A stretch of DNA of 47,514 bases. Source: Caballeronia sp. SEWSISQ10-4 2 (lineage in GTDB: Bacteria; Pseudomonadota; Gammaproteobacteria; Burkholderiales; Burkholderiaceae). The stretch covers positions 1 to 47,514 of the forward strand of contig NZ_JALPRJ010000064.1 in assembly GCF_030464885.1 (NCBI RefSeq), in the 5' to 3' direction. The notes below the pieces were generated by a model. It was not told the origin of the DNA. It was given only the letters and a program-made list of their open reading frames with translations, and did no database searches. Made by a program: the position numbers and the translations under genes. This document shows, piece after piece, positions 18,597-26,373 of this stretch (the first letter of the stretch is position 1; every line of letters begins with the position of its first letter).

Positions 18597-19031
18597 ATGC
18601 AAGACGGCTCATACGACGCGCAAGCGTCCCTCGTCACGGTGCGACCCGAGCGTGAAATCGCTACGGGCCAGCGCCTCCCTTACTTCGTGGGCATCTCGGC
18701 GTTGAGCGCAGGCGCCAAGGGGCTGTCCATGTACCTCGTGGTGGTCCCGCCCGGCGGACACGCCGAGCCCCACGTGCATTGCGGCCACGAAACCGGTATC
18801 TACGTACTGGAAGGACGCGTCGAGACGCGCTACGGCCCGGGACTGCGCCAATCGGTCATCAACGAAGCGGGGGACTTCCTGTTCATTCCGCCGGGCGTCC
18901 CGCATCAGCCGTTCAATCTCAGTGAGACGACGCCCGCCCGGGCGATCGTCGCGCGCAATCAGGCCGACGAACAGGAGCAGGTCCTGCCCTACGATCCGGC
19001 TACTGAGAGCCCGCCAGCCCGCCGGCCCTGA
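18597..19031 (+). CDS. Small cupin-domain protein
   Basis: This is a 144-residue single-domain cupin. Motif 1 has H59, H61 and E65 within G-H-A-E-P-H-V-H-C-G-H-E, followed by V-L-E-G-R. Motif 2 has F-I-P-P-G-V-P-H with H103, so a complete His3-Glu metal site can be drawn. The ATG at 18597 is preceded by GAAGGAGGAG, a strong ribosome-binding site. It stands alone, 250 bases after the efflux operon and convergent with the alpha/beta-hydrolase gene, with a hairpin at its end. Cupins of this size range from dioxygenases to sugar-binding and regulatory proteins, so no reaction is assigned. Confidence 0.85.
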   Translation: MQDGSYDAQASLVTVRPEREIATGQRLPYFVGISALSAGAKGLSMYLVVVPPGGHAEPHVHCGHETGIYVLEGRVETRYGPGLRQSVINEAGDFLFIPPGVPHQPFNLSETTPARAIVARNQADEQEQVLPYDPATESPPARRP

Positions 19032-19047
19032 GCGCCGGCTTCCCTTT
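19021..19047 (+). terminator. Hairpin at the end of the cupin gene
   Basis: GCCGGC (19021-19026) and GCCGGC (19034-19039) form a six-pair GC stem with a seven-base loop that contains the cupin stop codon. It is followed by a pyrimidine run TTCCCTTTC. This may end transcription between two convergent genes. The T-run is imperfect. Confidence 0.45.
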
Positions 19048-19082
19048 CACGCCGACGGAAAACGCGCCCGCATGAAGCCGGG

Positions 19083-20141
19083 TCACCCGCTTGCGGCGGT
19101 ACGCTGCGGCGGCATCGTGAAGAAGGCATGCATGGCGTGCCAGATACGGTGGCGGTTGATGCCAAGCACCGCGACATGGGCGACACCCTTGATCTCACAG
19201 AATTGTTTGTCTTTGTTCGGCAGTTGCGAGAAGAAATCGAGTAATTCAGCATCCGTCGCGTTGCCGTCGTGTTCGGCCCTCGTCATGCAAACGGAACACT
19301 GAAGCCTTTTGGGGTCGACCATCGGCATATGGATCGCCATGTCGACATAGGTTCCGTTCGGCGTCCGGTTCGTCAGCTTCAGCTCGTAGTCACCCAAGGC
19401 TTTCGGTACTGCCGGGTCGACCGTCGACGGGTCATCGCGCGAAAAAATGGCGTCGAAGCTCGCTTGCGAGGTCGGCCGGAAGTTGCTGGCCGTGAGGTTC
19501 GCGATGTTCGCGCGCCGCTTCATGATCTCGGGCGCGCCCTCCCCGGTATAGGTGAACGCATCGAGCACCATGCGGTCGACTCGCTCCGGCTCTTCCATTG
19601 CAAAGACACCCAGGCGGATCGAGCCAGAAGACTGACCGTAGAACATGACCTTCTTCTGTCCGGTAACGTGCTCGACAATCGGCAGCGCGGCTTTCAAGTC
19701 GTCGACGCCAGATCGGATATTGGAGTTCGATTCGGTCATGGACGAACGGCCGTAATTCTCATGATCCATGGTCCAGACGTCAAAGCCGTATCTTGCGAAC
19801 TCGTCCATGAACGAGTAGTTCGACAATCCGGGTACCTGCAGGTCGAAACCGCCCCGCCCCGAGAACGACGAGCCATGCACCAGGAACAATACCGGCTTCG
19901 GGCCCGCAGCTGCGTTTGCGCCGTCGGCTAAGCGCTTGCGGTACAGGTACAGTTTCACCGCGCCTTTTTGCGCCCAGTAATCTTCGGCAACGATCTGCAT
20001 GGTCGCAGCGCTTGCGCCTATCGGCATCACAGTCGTGGTGACCAATGTCAGTGCTGCGCCTTGCAAAAAACGACGTCGCTGCAATACGTTCTGCTTCTCA
20101 CTCACATCACTCACATCACTCACATCACTCACATCGCTCAT
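19083..20141 (-). CDS. Exported alpha/beta hydrolase with an N-terminal Ser-Asp-Val repeat
   Basis: This is a 352-residue alpha/beta-hydrolase-fold protein. The oxyanion strand V-L-F-L-V-H-G-S-S and the nucleophile elbow G-Q-S-S-G with Ser171 are clear. A late histidine in G-V-A-H-V-A-V-L-G can complete the triad. Residues about 21-46 are a Tat-like leader: Q-R-R-R-F-L-Q-G, a mild hydrophobic stretch, then A-S-A-A. Residues 2-14 are four tandem S-D-V units plus S, encoded by a 9-base repeat. The ATG at 20141 has AGGGA eight bases upstream. It is the last gene of the minus-strand cluster that starts with the second beta-propeller gene. An esterase or lactonase role in the periplasm is a guess. 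Confidence 0.85.
   Translation of the reverse strand: MSDVSDVSDVSDVSEKQNVLQRRRFLQGAALTLVTTTVMPIGASAATMQIVAEDYWAQKGAVKLYLYRKRLADGANAAAGPKPVLFLVHGSSFSGRGGFDLQVPGLSNYSFMDEFARYGFDVWTMDHENYGRSSMTESNSNIRSGVDDLKAALPIVEHVTGQKKVMFYGQSSGSIRLGVFAMEEPERVDRMVLDAFTYTGEGAPEIMKRRANIANLTASNFRPTSQASFDAIFSRDDPSTVDPAVPKALGDYELKLTNRTPNGTYVDMAIHMPMVDPKRLQCSVCMTRAEHDGNATDAELLDFFSQLPNKDKQFCEIKGVAHVAVLGINRHRIWHAMHAFFTMPPQRTAASG
20101..20136. repeat. Four tandem 9-base units inside the hydrolase gene
   Basis: On the plus strand the unit CTCACATCA occurs at 20101, 20110 and 20119, and with one change (final G) at 20128. Read on the coding strand it gives repeated Ser-Asp-Val codons immediately after the start codon. 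The unit length is a multiple of three, so copy-number change by slippage would lengthen or shorten the N-terminus without shifting the frame. Confidence 0.95.
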
Positions 20142-20262
20142 TCTGATTCCCTATGACTGTCCAACTATATTGATCACGCCAACGTCGGCCTGTCGATCAG
20201 GCCGCCGCCCAAGTCAACCGCCCCGGTAGCGACTTCTCCCTATTCCCGCGCGACACATGCCG

Positions 20263-21303
20263 CTAGGTAGTGACCTGACGAATCACATTTCGGATCACGC
20301 CGATCCGATCGATTTCGGTTTCCATCACGTCGCCAGGTTTCAGGAACTCCGGCGGGTTACGAGCGGCGCCGATGCCTGAGGGTGTCCCCGTTGCGATGAT
20401 GTCGCCGGGCTCGAGCGTCAGACCGAGAGAGAGCTCAGCGATGAGGCGCGGCACCTTGAAATACATCTGGCTGGTGTTGATTTGCTGCTTCACTACACCG
20501 TTCACGCGCGTGGTCAGTTGCAGGTCTGTGTAGTCGATGTCGCTGGCAGGAATGATCCAGGGGCCAATCGGGCCATGACCGTCCAGGCTCTTGCCCTTGA
20601 ACCATTGCCCGCCATGATCGACCTGCATGTCGCGCGCGGTCGTGTCGTTGATCACGGCATAGCCGAACACATACTGCATCGCGTCGGCTTCCGCGATGTT
20701 ATAGCCACGCTTGCCAATGATGACCGCCAATTCGCCCTCCCAATCGATCTTCACGGACACCGACGGATCAAAGGGGATGGGGTCAAAGGGACCGTTGATG
20801 GTGTGCGTGCCCTTGGTAAAGAACACTGGGTGCTTCGGCAGAGCTGCCTGCTTCGCGGTCAGGCTCTCGCCGAAATGCTCCAGGTAGTTCCACCCGACAG
20901 CGTAGACGTTGCGGGCGGGCACCGGGATCGGCGCGAGTAGCCGCACGCGCTCAAGTGACGCATACGGTCGCCCGGAGGCCGCGCATCGACGCGCCTGCGC
21001 GATGGCATCGGGCCCGGCGGTTATCAACGAGACCATGCTCGCCGGGTCGAAGGCCAACGTCATACCTAAGTCCCGGGCGGTCGCGCCGAGGTCGATTACC
21101 ATGCCCTGGGCCGTCACCGCACCAAGGCGAGGCGCTTCTGCGGCAGCATGGCGATAGGTCACCAACCGCAACGCATTGCCAGCCGGTCCTGACCCTGCGG
21201 GAACCTTGATTGCTGCGGGAGTCGCGCCTGCTCGAGTGGTTACCGCCGAGCTAAGGGCGAGCCCCGTGCCTATTTTAAGGAGGGTGCGACGCGCTTTGTC
21301 CAA
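20263..21303 (-). CDS. Fumarylacetoacetate hydrolase (FAH) family protein with a Tat-like leader
   Basis: This is a 346-residue protein. Residues 1-27 look like a twin-arginine leader: A-R-R-T-L-L-K-I-G, a hydrophobic run, then R-A-G-A. From about residue 130 it has the FAH fold with V-G-W-N-Y and H143. The metal ligands are E189 and E191 in D-W-E-G-E-L-A and D220 in V-I-N-D, with K237 in F-K-G-K-S and the closing G-T-P-S-G-I-G loop. Family members cleave C-C bonds in or isomerise beta-diketo acids, usually in the cytosol, so an exported one is unusual. It lies 81 bases after the ModA-like gene, in the same direction. Confidence 0.88.
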   Translation of the reverse strand: MDKARRTLLKIGTGLALSSAVTTRAGATPAAIKVPAGSGPAGNALRLVTYRHAAAEAPRLGAVTAQGMVIDLGATARDLGMTLAFDPASMVSLITAGPDAIAQARRCAASGRPYASLERVRLLAPIPVPARNVYAVGWNYLEHFGESLTAKQAALPKHPVFFTKGTHTINGPFDPIPFDPSVSVKIDWEGELAVIIGKRGYNIAEADAMQYVFGYAVINDTTARDMQVDHGGQWFKGKSLDGHGPIGPWIIPASDIDYTDLQLTTRVNGVVKQQINTSQMYFKVPRLIAELSLGLTLEPGDIIATGTPSGIGAARNPPEFLKPGDVMETEIDRIGVIRNVIRQVTT

Positions 21304-21384
21304 GATCGTTCCTTTGAAGTAGTAGACCTGAATAATAGTGCCTGGTAAAGCTGGCAGCGTATGGCTAACGAGGTCCGGCTCCAG

Positions 21385-22155
21385 CTAGTTCGCCGGTGAA
21401 ACAAGGTCGAATCCGTTCGCTTTCAACGACGCCTGCACTGCCGGACCGGTGAGATAGGAGAGCAGCTTTTTTGCCACCTCCGGTGACTCACTGTTGGTGC
21501 CGATACCCACTGCGTAGGTCGTCTTGAGCTGCAGGTCTTCTGGAATGGGCCCGACGAGCGTGACGCCGTGAACGGGCTTGATCTCGCTGATCTGCCCCAG
21601 TCCGAGGGATACTTCGCCCCGCGCCATGGCCTCCATAGCGGTTTGTCCTTCGGCGTAGTACTTGATCTTGGCATCTACCCGGTCACCAATCCCGAGGCGG
21701 TCAATCAGTTTGGCGAGATATATGCCCGACGTCGCCCCGGTTGCCGGATTGGCCATGCCGATCGACGGAGCGTCGAGCAAGACATGCGCGAACGCCTGGT
21801 CATCCCCGATCCAGGGCGCAGCGGTGCCGGTCTTGACCGCCATGCCAAGTCGCACGCGAGCGAGGTCTCTTTCCGACCCCTCCTGCACCAGATGACGCTC
21901 GACCAAATTAGCCAGCGGCATGGGAGGAACAATGACGAGATCGAAAGCCTCCCCCGACACCACCCGATCGTGCACCTGGCCTGCGGTACCATAGATCAAG
22001 CGGACATGGTCGCCACTCGCCGCAAAGTATTGCTCGGGCAGTTTCTCAAGAGCACCTTTCAGCGCGGCCGCCGAAAAAACTACCAGATCCGCTGCATGAA
22101 CCGGCTGAATAACTGCGAGCAGCACGCCGATTAAAAATCCCGCTTTTATTTTCAT
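21385..22155 (-). CDS. ModA-like type-2 periplasmic solute-binding protein
   Basis: This is a 256-residue secreted binding protein. The signal peptide at residues 1-21 ends V-H-A-A, and the mature part begins D-L-V-V-F-S-A-A-A-L-K-G-A-L, as in molybdate-binding ModA. The ATG at 22155 is chosen because it starts the signal peptide; twenty in-frame upstream codons are not convincing. The two-domain hinge region around I-G-M-A-N-P-A-T-G-A-T-S-G and G-L-G-Q-I-S-E-I are recognisable. No ModB or ModC permease or ATPase is nearby, so it is an orphan. The ligand may be an organic acid rather than molybdate, as many ModA-like orphans in beta-proteobacteria are uncharacterised. It is 23 bases downstream of the beta-propeller gene. 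Confidence 0.85.
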   Translation of the reverse strand: MKIKAGFLIGVLLAVIQPVHAADLVVFSAAALKGALEKLPEQYFAASGDHVRLIYGTAGQVHDRVVSGEAFDLVIVPPMPLANLVERHLVQEGSERDLARVRLGMAVKTGTAAPWIGDDQAFAHVLLDAPSIGMANPATGATSGIYLAKLIDRLGIGDRVDAKIKYYAEGQTAMEAMARGEVSLGLGQISEIKPVHGVTLVGPIPEDLQLKTTYAVGIGTNSESPEVAKKLLSYLTGPAVQASLKANGFDLVSPAN

Positions 22156-22178
22156 GAGAACTGTCCTCACGATGAGCC

Positions 22179-23261
22179 TCATTGAGTACTGTAGACGCCG
22201 ATGCAACCACCGCACGGACCACCTGTTTTAGGAAGCGGTACAAACACATGTCCATTCACATCGCTCGCGGCAACCGAATGGGCATTACCTCCCGTCGGGA
22301 TGCTCTGTAAGAGCGTGTTGCTCTTGGCATCGATCACGCCCAGAACCGGACCATTCGGCATCTGCCGGCCGCTAATGTAGTACTGCCCGTTTTTAGCGCT
22401 ATAAGCCACTTCGTCAGCTGCGCCCATATCGGGAACCGAGGCGACGACCGCCCCGCTATCTCCGTTGACGATCAGCGTAACCGGTTTGAGCGTCGACTTC
22501 TTGCCGCCGGCGTTGCAACCGATCACCAGATTCTTTCCCGGCCCGCGTGCCAGCCCGGCAGGTGTGCAGCCGGAAACCTTCATGACATTCGTGACTTCGC
22601 CCTTGAGCGGATCGATCATGGCGATTCCGCCCGTTGACTTGTCGCCCTTGATTTCCGGAACCGTCATCAGGAAGATGCCTTTCGGTGCGTAATAGATCGG
22701 CTGCTCGATTCCATCGGTCGCGTCATTGAAGACGATCTTTTTGAGGATCTTATGTCCCGGCTTGGTCGAGATCAGCGTCACGAAGGGAGGATCATCCGCA
22801 TCGTTGGTGACGAGAAAGACATGGTGCTTGGGATCGTACGCCATTTCGTCAGCGCGATTTTTCCCGCCCGTCTTGATCGTTTCGACAATCGTCTGGGACT
22901 TGAGGTCGATGACCTTGACCGAGCTATCCCCATCGCCGGCCCAGGCCTCATCGCCAATGACCAGGACGCCATTAGGCCCCGCCGTGTCGTTGTCCTTGTC
23001 GAAGCCGACAAAACCGGGCACCTGGCCAACTACCTTCTCTGTCGTTCCGTCAACAATATCAACGGCCTTGTTGCTTCGGTCGGCCAGGTAATACCGATTA
23101 GTCTTCTGATCGACATAGCTGATGTCGAACGAATCCAGGGGCGCGCCTGGAACTTGCACTTTGGAGATCATCTTGAGTTCAGCGGCGCCTACATGGCCGG
23201 TCAGGACACAAGAAAACAGGCTGCCGAGCAGCGCGAGCGACTTTAGTTTGTATGACATCAT
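22179..23261 (-). CDS. Exported beta-propeller protein, copy 2
   Basis: This is a 360-residue secreted protein with a signal peptide of about 26 residues ending V-G-A-A. Repeated propeller blades follow (for example Y-Y-L-A-D-R-S-N-K-A-V-D-I-V-D, V-K-V-I-D-L and L-G-V-I-D-A). The C-terminus ends in a C-G-G-C-containing tail, a possible disulphide or metal site. It is only distantly similar to the propeller protein at 7183-8178. A -24/-12 promoter element lies about 57 bases upstream of the start codon, making it the likely first gene of a sigma54-dependent operon with the ModA-like, FAH-like and alpha/beta-hydrolase genes. Molecular function is unknown. Confidence 0.84.
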   Translation of the reverse strand: MMSYKLKSLALLGSLFSCVLTGHVGAAELKMISKVQVPGAPLDSFDISYVDQKTNRYYLADRSNKAVDIVDGTTEKVVGQVPGFVGFDKDNDTAGPNGVLVIGDEAWAGDGDSSVKVIDLKSQTIVETIKTGGKNRADEMAYDPKHHVFLVTNDADDPPFVTLISTKPGHKILKKIVFNDATDGIEQPIYYAPKGIFLMTVPEIKGDKSTGGIAMIDPLKGEVTNVMKVSGCTPAGLARGPGKNLVIGCNAGGKKSTLKPVTLIVNGDSGAVVASVPDMGAADEVAYSAKNGQYYISGRQMPNGPVLGVIDAKSNTLLQSIPTGGNAHSVAASDVNGHVFVPLPKTGGPCGGCIGVYSTQ

Positions 23262-23317
23262 CTCGATTCCTTTTGTATTGCTGCCAATGTTTGTTTCAGG
23301 CTTAACAGCCGATGTTT

Positions 23318-23334
23318 TTGCACGAGTGGTGCCT
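23318..23334 (-). promoter_or_regulatory. Predicted sigma54 promoter of the second beta-propeller operon
   Basis: On the minus strand the sequence AGGCAC-CACTC-GTGCA matches the -24/-12 consensus TGGCAC-N5-TTGCA, with the invariant GG and GC doublets at correct spacing and two other mismatches. The expected transcript would begin near 23308, about 47 bases before the ATG at 23261. The adjacent DctD-like activator makes this biologically sensible. Confidence 0.6.
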
Positions 23335-23494
23335 TGCGGAGGTATAGAAAGAACTCACTTCCTTCGCGAGTTGCCTGCAAGGTATTCGTGAATCTCAGGT
23401 TCCATTTACCAACGGGATAATTTCTAATACGAGCGTGCCGTCTGAGACACTGCGGCAGTGGCTGTCAAAACACCTGCGGCTTTTGCATGCGTCG

Positions 23495-24640
23495 TCAGAA
23501 CTTGTGGGTAATGCCCAAGATAAGAGCGACCTGATTTGGCGTGCTTGAGCTGGATTCGAGGTCACCCACCGAACCGCCAGCAGCGACGACGCTATTGCCG
23601 TCTTCGCTGAACGTGGTGCCGTGTGCATGCGAGTAACCGCCGATTGCGTAGACGGTCGTACGCTTGGACAAGGAGTATTCCGTGCCCGCCGCAACGGTGT
23701 TGTACGTAGCCGAAGAAGCGCCGCTTGACTTCGTAAAGGTATAGCCGAGGTTCACCACAAGCGCTGGCGTCACCTGGTACTCGAGGGAGGTCGCTCCGGT
23801 ATTGAAATTTTCAGTACGGTTGAATGCCGCGAAGCTTCCATAGGGCTTCCACTCCGCATTGCTGTAGCGCACGTTAGCGGTAAACGGACCGATAACATAC
23901 TGAGCCGCAACGTGGGTGATCATCCTTGAGCCTACAAACGCGACACCGCCAAAGAGCGGCGTGACGGAGTTGTTCTGAGTCTGGTCGGCCGTGCCCACGC
24001 CACCTGCACCGTCATTCTTGGCGAAGATGTAACCAACGGCCAGTCCCAAGCCACCGTAGGTGTACGACGCAGCAGCCGAGGAAGTTTCCTGCGACGATAC
24101 GCTGCCCGCCACGCCGCCCAGGCCGTACATCAATTCATACTGCAGGCCGCCATAAGTCGGGCTCGTGTACTTGATCGAATTGTCAACGCGAAAGGTATTG
24201 TCGTTGTTGTCGGCGTCGCCCGGGGTCGTAAACGCGGGACCATAACCGTCGGCCGTAAAGGGTTGAACCAGATCAACCGTTGGATCCAGCTGGCGACCGA
24301 TTGTGATCGTGCCCAGGGTGGTGCTCGACAGGCCTACCCATGCGTTCTTTCCAAACTCGCGGCCACCCTGTCTCAACTTGCCGGTGTTGATGTCAAAGCC
24401 GTTTTCCAGGTTGAAAATCGCCTGAAAACCGCCACCCAGGTCCTCCTTGCCCTTGATGCCCCACTGGTTAGTGGTCAGGTCAGCGCCCTGCATCGTAACC
24501 AAGGAGGCGTGCCCCACATTGTTGTAGTACGCCAATGCGTTATCAATCTCGCCGTAAAGCGTGACACTGCTTTGGGCCTGGGCGATAGAAGCTGTGGACA
24601 GCATGGTCAGGGTAAAACACGAAATTGCGAGACGTCTCAT
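23495..24640 (-). CDS. Gram-negative trimeric porin, copy 2
   Basis: This is a 381-residue porin with a signal peptide of about 22 residues ending I-A-Q-A, mature start Q-S-S-V-T-L-Y-G and C-terminal phenylalanine. It is a close paralogue of the porin at 187-1332, the same length with long blocks identical residue for residue, for example the region after residue 150. The two signal peptides differ much more than the mature parts. The gene sits between the beta-propeller operon and the DctB/DctD-like genes. A consensus sigma54 promoter is found 237-251 bases upstream, so expression is likely inducible rather than constitutive. Confidence 0.93.
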   Translation of the reverse strand: MRRLAISCFTLTMLSTASIAQAQSSVTLYGEIDNALAYYNNVGHASLVTMQGADLTTNQWGIKGKEDLGGGFQAIFNLENGFDINTGKLRQGGREFGKNAWVGLSSTTLGTITIGRQLDPTVDLVQPFTADGYGPAFTTPGDADNNDNTFRVDNSIKYTSPTYGGLQYELMYGLGGVAGSVSSQETSSAAASYTYGGLGLAVGYIFAKNDGAGGVGTADQTQNNSVTPLFGGVAFVGSRMITHVAAQYVIGPFTANVRYSNAEWKPYGSFAAFNRTENFNTGATSLEYQVTPALVVNLGYTFTKSSGASSATYNTVAAGTEYSLSKRTTVYAIGGYSHAHGTTFSEDGNSVVAAGGSVGDLESSSSTPNQVALILGITHKF

Positions 24641-24854
24641 AAAATCTCCAAAATATTATAGGTATAAGAATCCATCAATCCAGTCAGTTAGTAGACCGAT
24701 TTAATTGGTGAAGAAGTGCCAGCGCAAGATGCTGCGGTTCCTGGTGGAACAGATCAGCCGGCGAAGCGGTTTAAGCGGCGGAAATAAGGGATTCGGCTAC
24801 GTTGATACGCTCTCACGCGCAGTCACGCAGTCGTGCACGGGCCTCCGTTGTCAT

Positions 24855-24877
24855 CGTAATTGTCATCAACAATTACG
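24855..24877. repeat. Perfect inverted repeat in the porin leader
   Basis: CGTAATTG (24855-24862) and CAATTACG (24870-24877) form a perfect eight-pair inverted repeat with a seven-base loop. It abuts the -12 element of the predicted sigma54 promoter, so it spans the expected transcription start. It could be a repressor operator or a 5' mRNA hairpin. No T-run follows on either strand. Confidence 0.8.
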
Positions 24878-24891
24878 CAAGCGGCGTGCCA
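24877..24891 (-). promoter_or_regulatory. Consensus sigma54 promoter of the second porin gene
   Basis: On the minus strand the sequence TGGCAC-GCCGC-TTGC matches the -24/-12 consensus at every conserved base. Transcription would start near 24865, leaving a leader of about 225 bases before the ATG at 24640. The gene for a sigma54-dependent activator begins downstream of it on the same strand side (25030-26373). A GCCG-N10-CGGC inverted repeat at 24931-24948, upstream of the promoter, is a possible activator site. Confidence 0.75.
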
Positions 24892-25029
24892 GTCTGTGCG
24901 ACTACTAAGCTATTGATTTAAGGTGCATTTGCCGTTTGTTCGTTCGGCCTTATTGCGGAAAACCAGAAAAGCGTCCATTTGATGGCTGGAAATAGGGTCG
25001 AGCTCTTCCAGGCCCTGATCCAGACCAGT

Positions 25030-26373
25030 TCATTTGAACTCCTCGGTACTGATGCCCAGGCGACGCATCTTGTCGTACAGAGTTTTTTTGGGTACACCCA
25101 AGCGCTCGCACGCGATAGCCGCGCGGCCCGAACATCCGCGCAACGCCTCTTCGATCAGCTGGCGCTCGAACAGATTAAGTTTGGTCTCAAGCGATGGTTT
25201 CTCGATATTGTCGTCGCTGCTGGCTGCGTCGACGCGCGTCGGCATACCTAACGTGAAGCGCTCAGCCACGTTACGTAGTTCCCTTACGTTCCCCCCCCAA
25301 GGTCGCGACATCAGGTCGTGCATTTGCGCTGGCGAGATGTCCGGTATCGGCCTGTTGTATTCAGCCGCAGCCCGTACGACAAAGTGCTCGAACAGGAGGG
25401 GAATATCCTCCCGGCGTTCCCGCAGCGGAGGAATCTCCAGCACCATGACGCCTAGCCGGTAGTACAAGTCATCGCGAAAGTGGTTTGTTGAAGACAGCGC
25501 CAACAGATCCGCCTTGGATCCCGCGACGATCCGGCAGTCCATCTCAAGCAGATCGTTGGAGCCGACACGCTCGAACTTTTTCTCCTGCAGCAAGCGCAAC
25601 AGTTTTACTTGCAGCGACATCTGCATTGTTTCAATCTCGTCGAGAAACAACGTGCCTCCCCGAGCGTATTCAATTTTTCCGATACGCCGCTTGATCGCGC
25701 CGGTGAAGGAACCAGCCTCATGGCCGAACACTTCGCTCTCGAACAATAGCTCGGGAATACCCGCGCAGTTGATCGCTGCGAAATTCTTCGCCTTTCGATG
25801 CCCGTAGTCATGCAGTGAACGGGCGACCAATTCCTTGCCCGTTCCTGTTTCGCCGAGAATCAGTGCATTCGCGTCGGCATCGGCAAGTTCCAGGATCATT
25901 CGGCGCAGGCGTTCGATCGCTGGAGAACGTCCGAGAATTCTTCCTTCTATATTGTCCCGATGCGCAAGTGCCTGACGAACGGATGCGAGTTCAAGCGTCA
26001 GGCGACGCTTTTCGAGCGCGCGCTGCGCTACGTCGACCAGTTGTTCCGACGAGTATGGTTTCTCGACAAAATCATAAGCACCCCGGCGCATCGCGTCGAC
26101 CGCCATTGGGATATCACCGTGACCGGTCACGAGGATAACCGGCAGCGATGCGTCGGTTCCGACCGTATGCTCTAATAATGCGAGGCCGCTCATGCCGGGC
26201 AACCGGAGATCGCTGACCAGAATTCCGGGGAAGCCAAACTCGATATAACGCAGGGCATGTTCGGCCCGCTCGAACGACTGGACCTCCAGCCCGCTCAAAC
26301 GAAGTGCTTGCATGCCGCCGAGGCGCACCGCCGCGTCATCTTCCACAAATAGCACCTTTAGATTTTTAGACAT
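25030..26373 (-). CDS. dctD: Sigma54-dependent response regulator, DctD-like
   Basis: This is a 447-residue NtrC-family activator. Residues 1-120 form a receiver with acidic E11-D12-D13, phospho-acceptor D55 and K105. The AAA+ domain has Walker A G-E-T-G-T-G-K (174-180), Walker B L-F-L-D-E (242-246) and a sigma54-contact loop reading G-S-F-T-G-A (221-226), where most members have G-A-F-T-G-A. Residues about 405-445 carry a Fis-type HTH ending K-K-T-L-Y-D-K-M-R-R-L-G. It overlaps the kinase gene by 8 bases. No dctA or dctPQM transporter lies nearby, so its targets are more likely the adjacent porin and beta-propeller operon, both with -24/-12 promoters. Confidence 0.93.
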   Translation of the reverse strand: MSKNLKVLFVEDDAAVRLGGMQALRLSGLEVQSFERAEHALRYIEFGFPGILVSDLRLPGMSGLALLEHTVGTDASLPVILVTGHGDIPMAVDAMRRGAYDFVEKPYSSEQLVDVAQRALEKRRLTLELASVRQALAHRDNIEGRILGRSPAIERLRRMILELADADANALILGETGTGKELVARSLHDYGHRKAKNFAAINCAGIPELLFESEVFGHEAGSFTGAIKRRIGKIEYARGGTLFLDEIETMQMSLQVKLLRLLQEKKFERVGSNDLLEMDCRIVAGSKADLLALSSTNHFRDDLYYRLGVMVLEIPPLRERREDIPLLFEHFVVRAAAEYNRPIPDISPAQMHDLMSRPWGGNVRELRNVAERFTLGMPTRVDAASSDDNIEKPSLETKLNLFERQLIEEALRGCSGRAAIACERLGVPKKTLYDKMRRLGISTEEFK

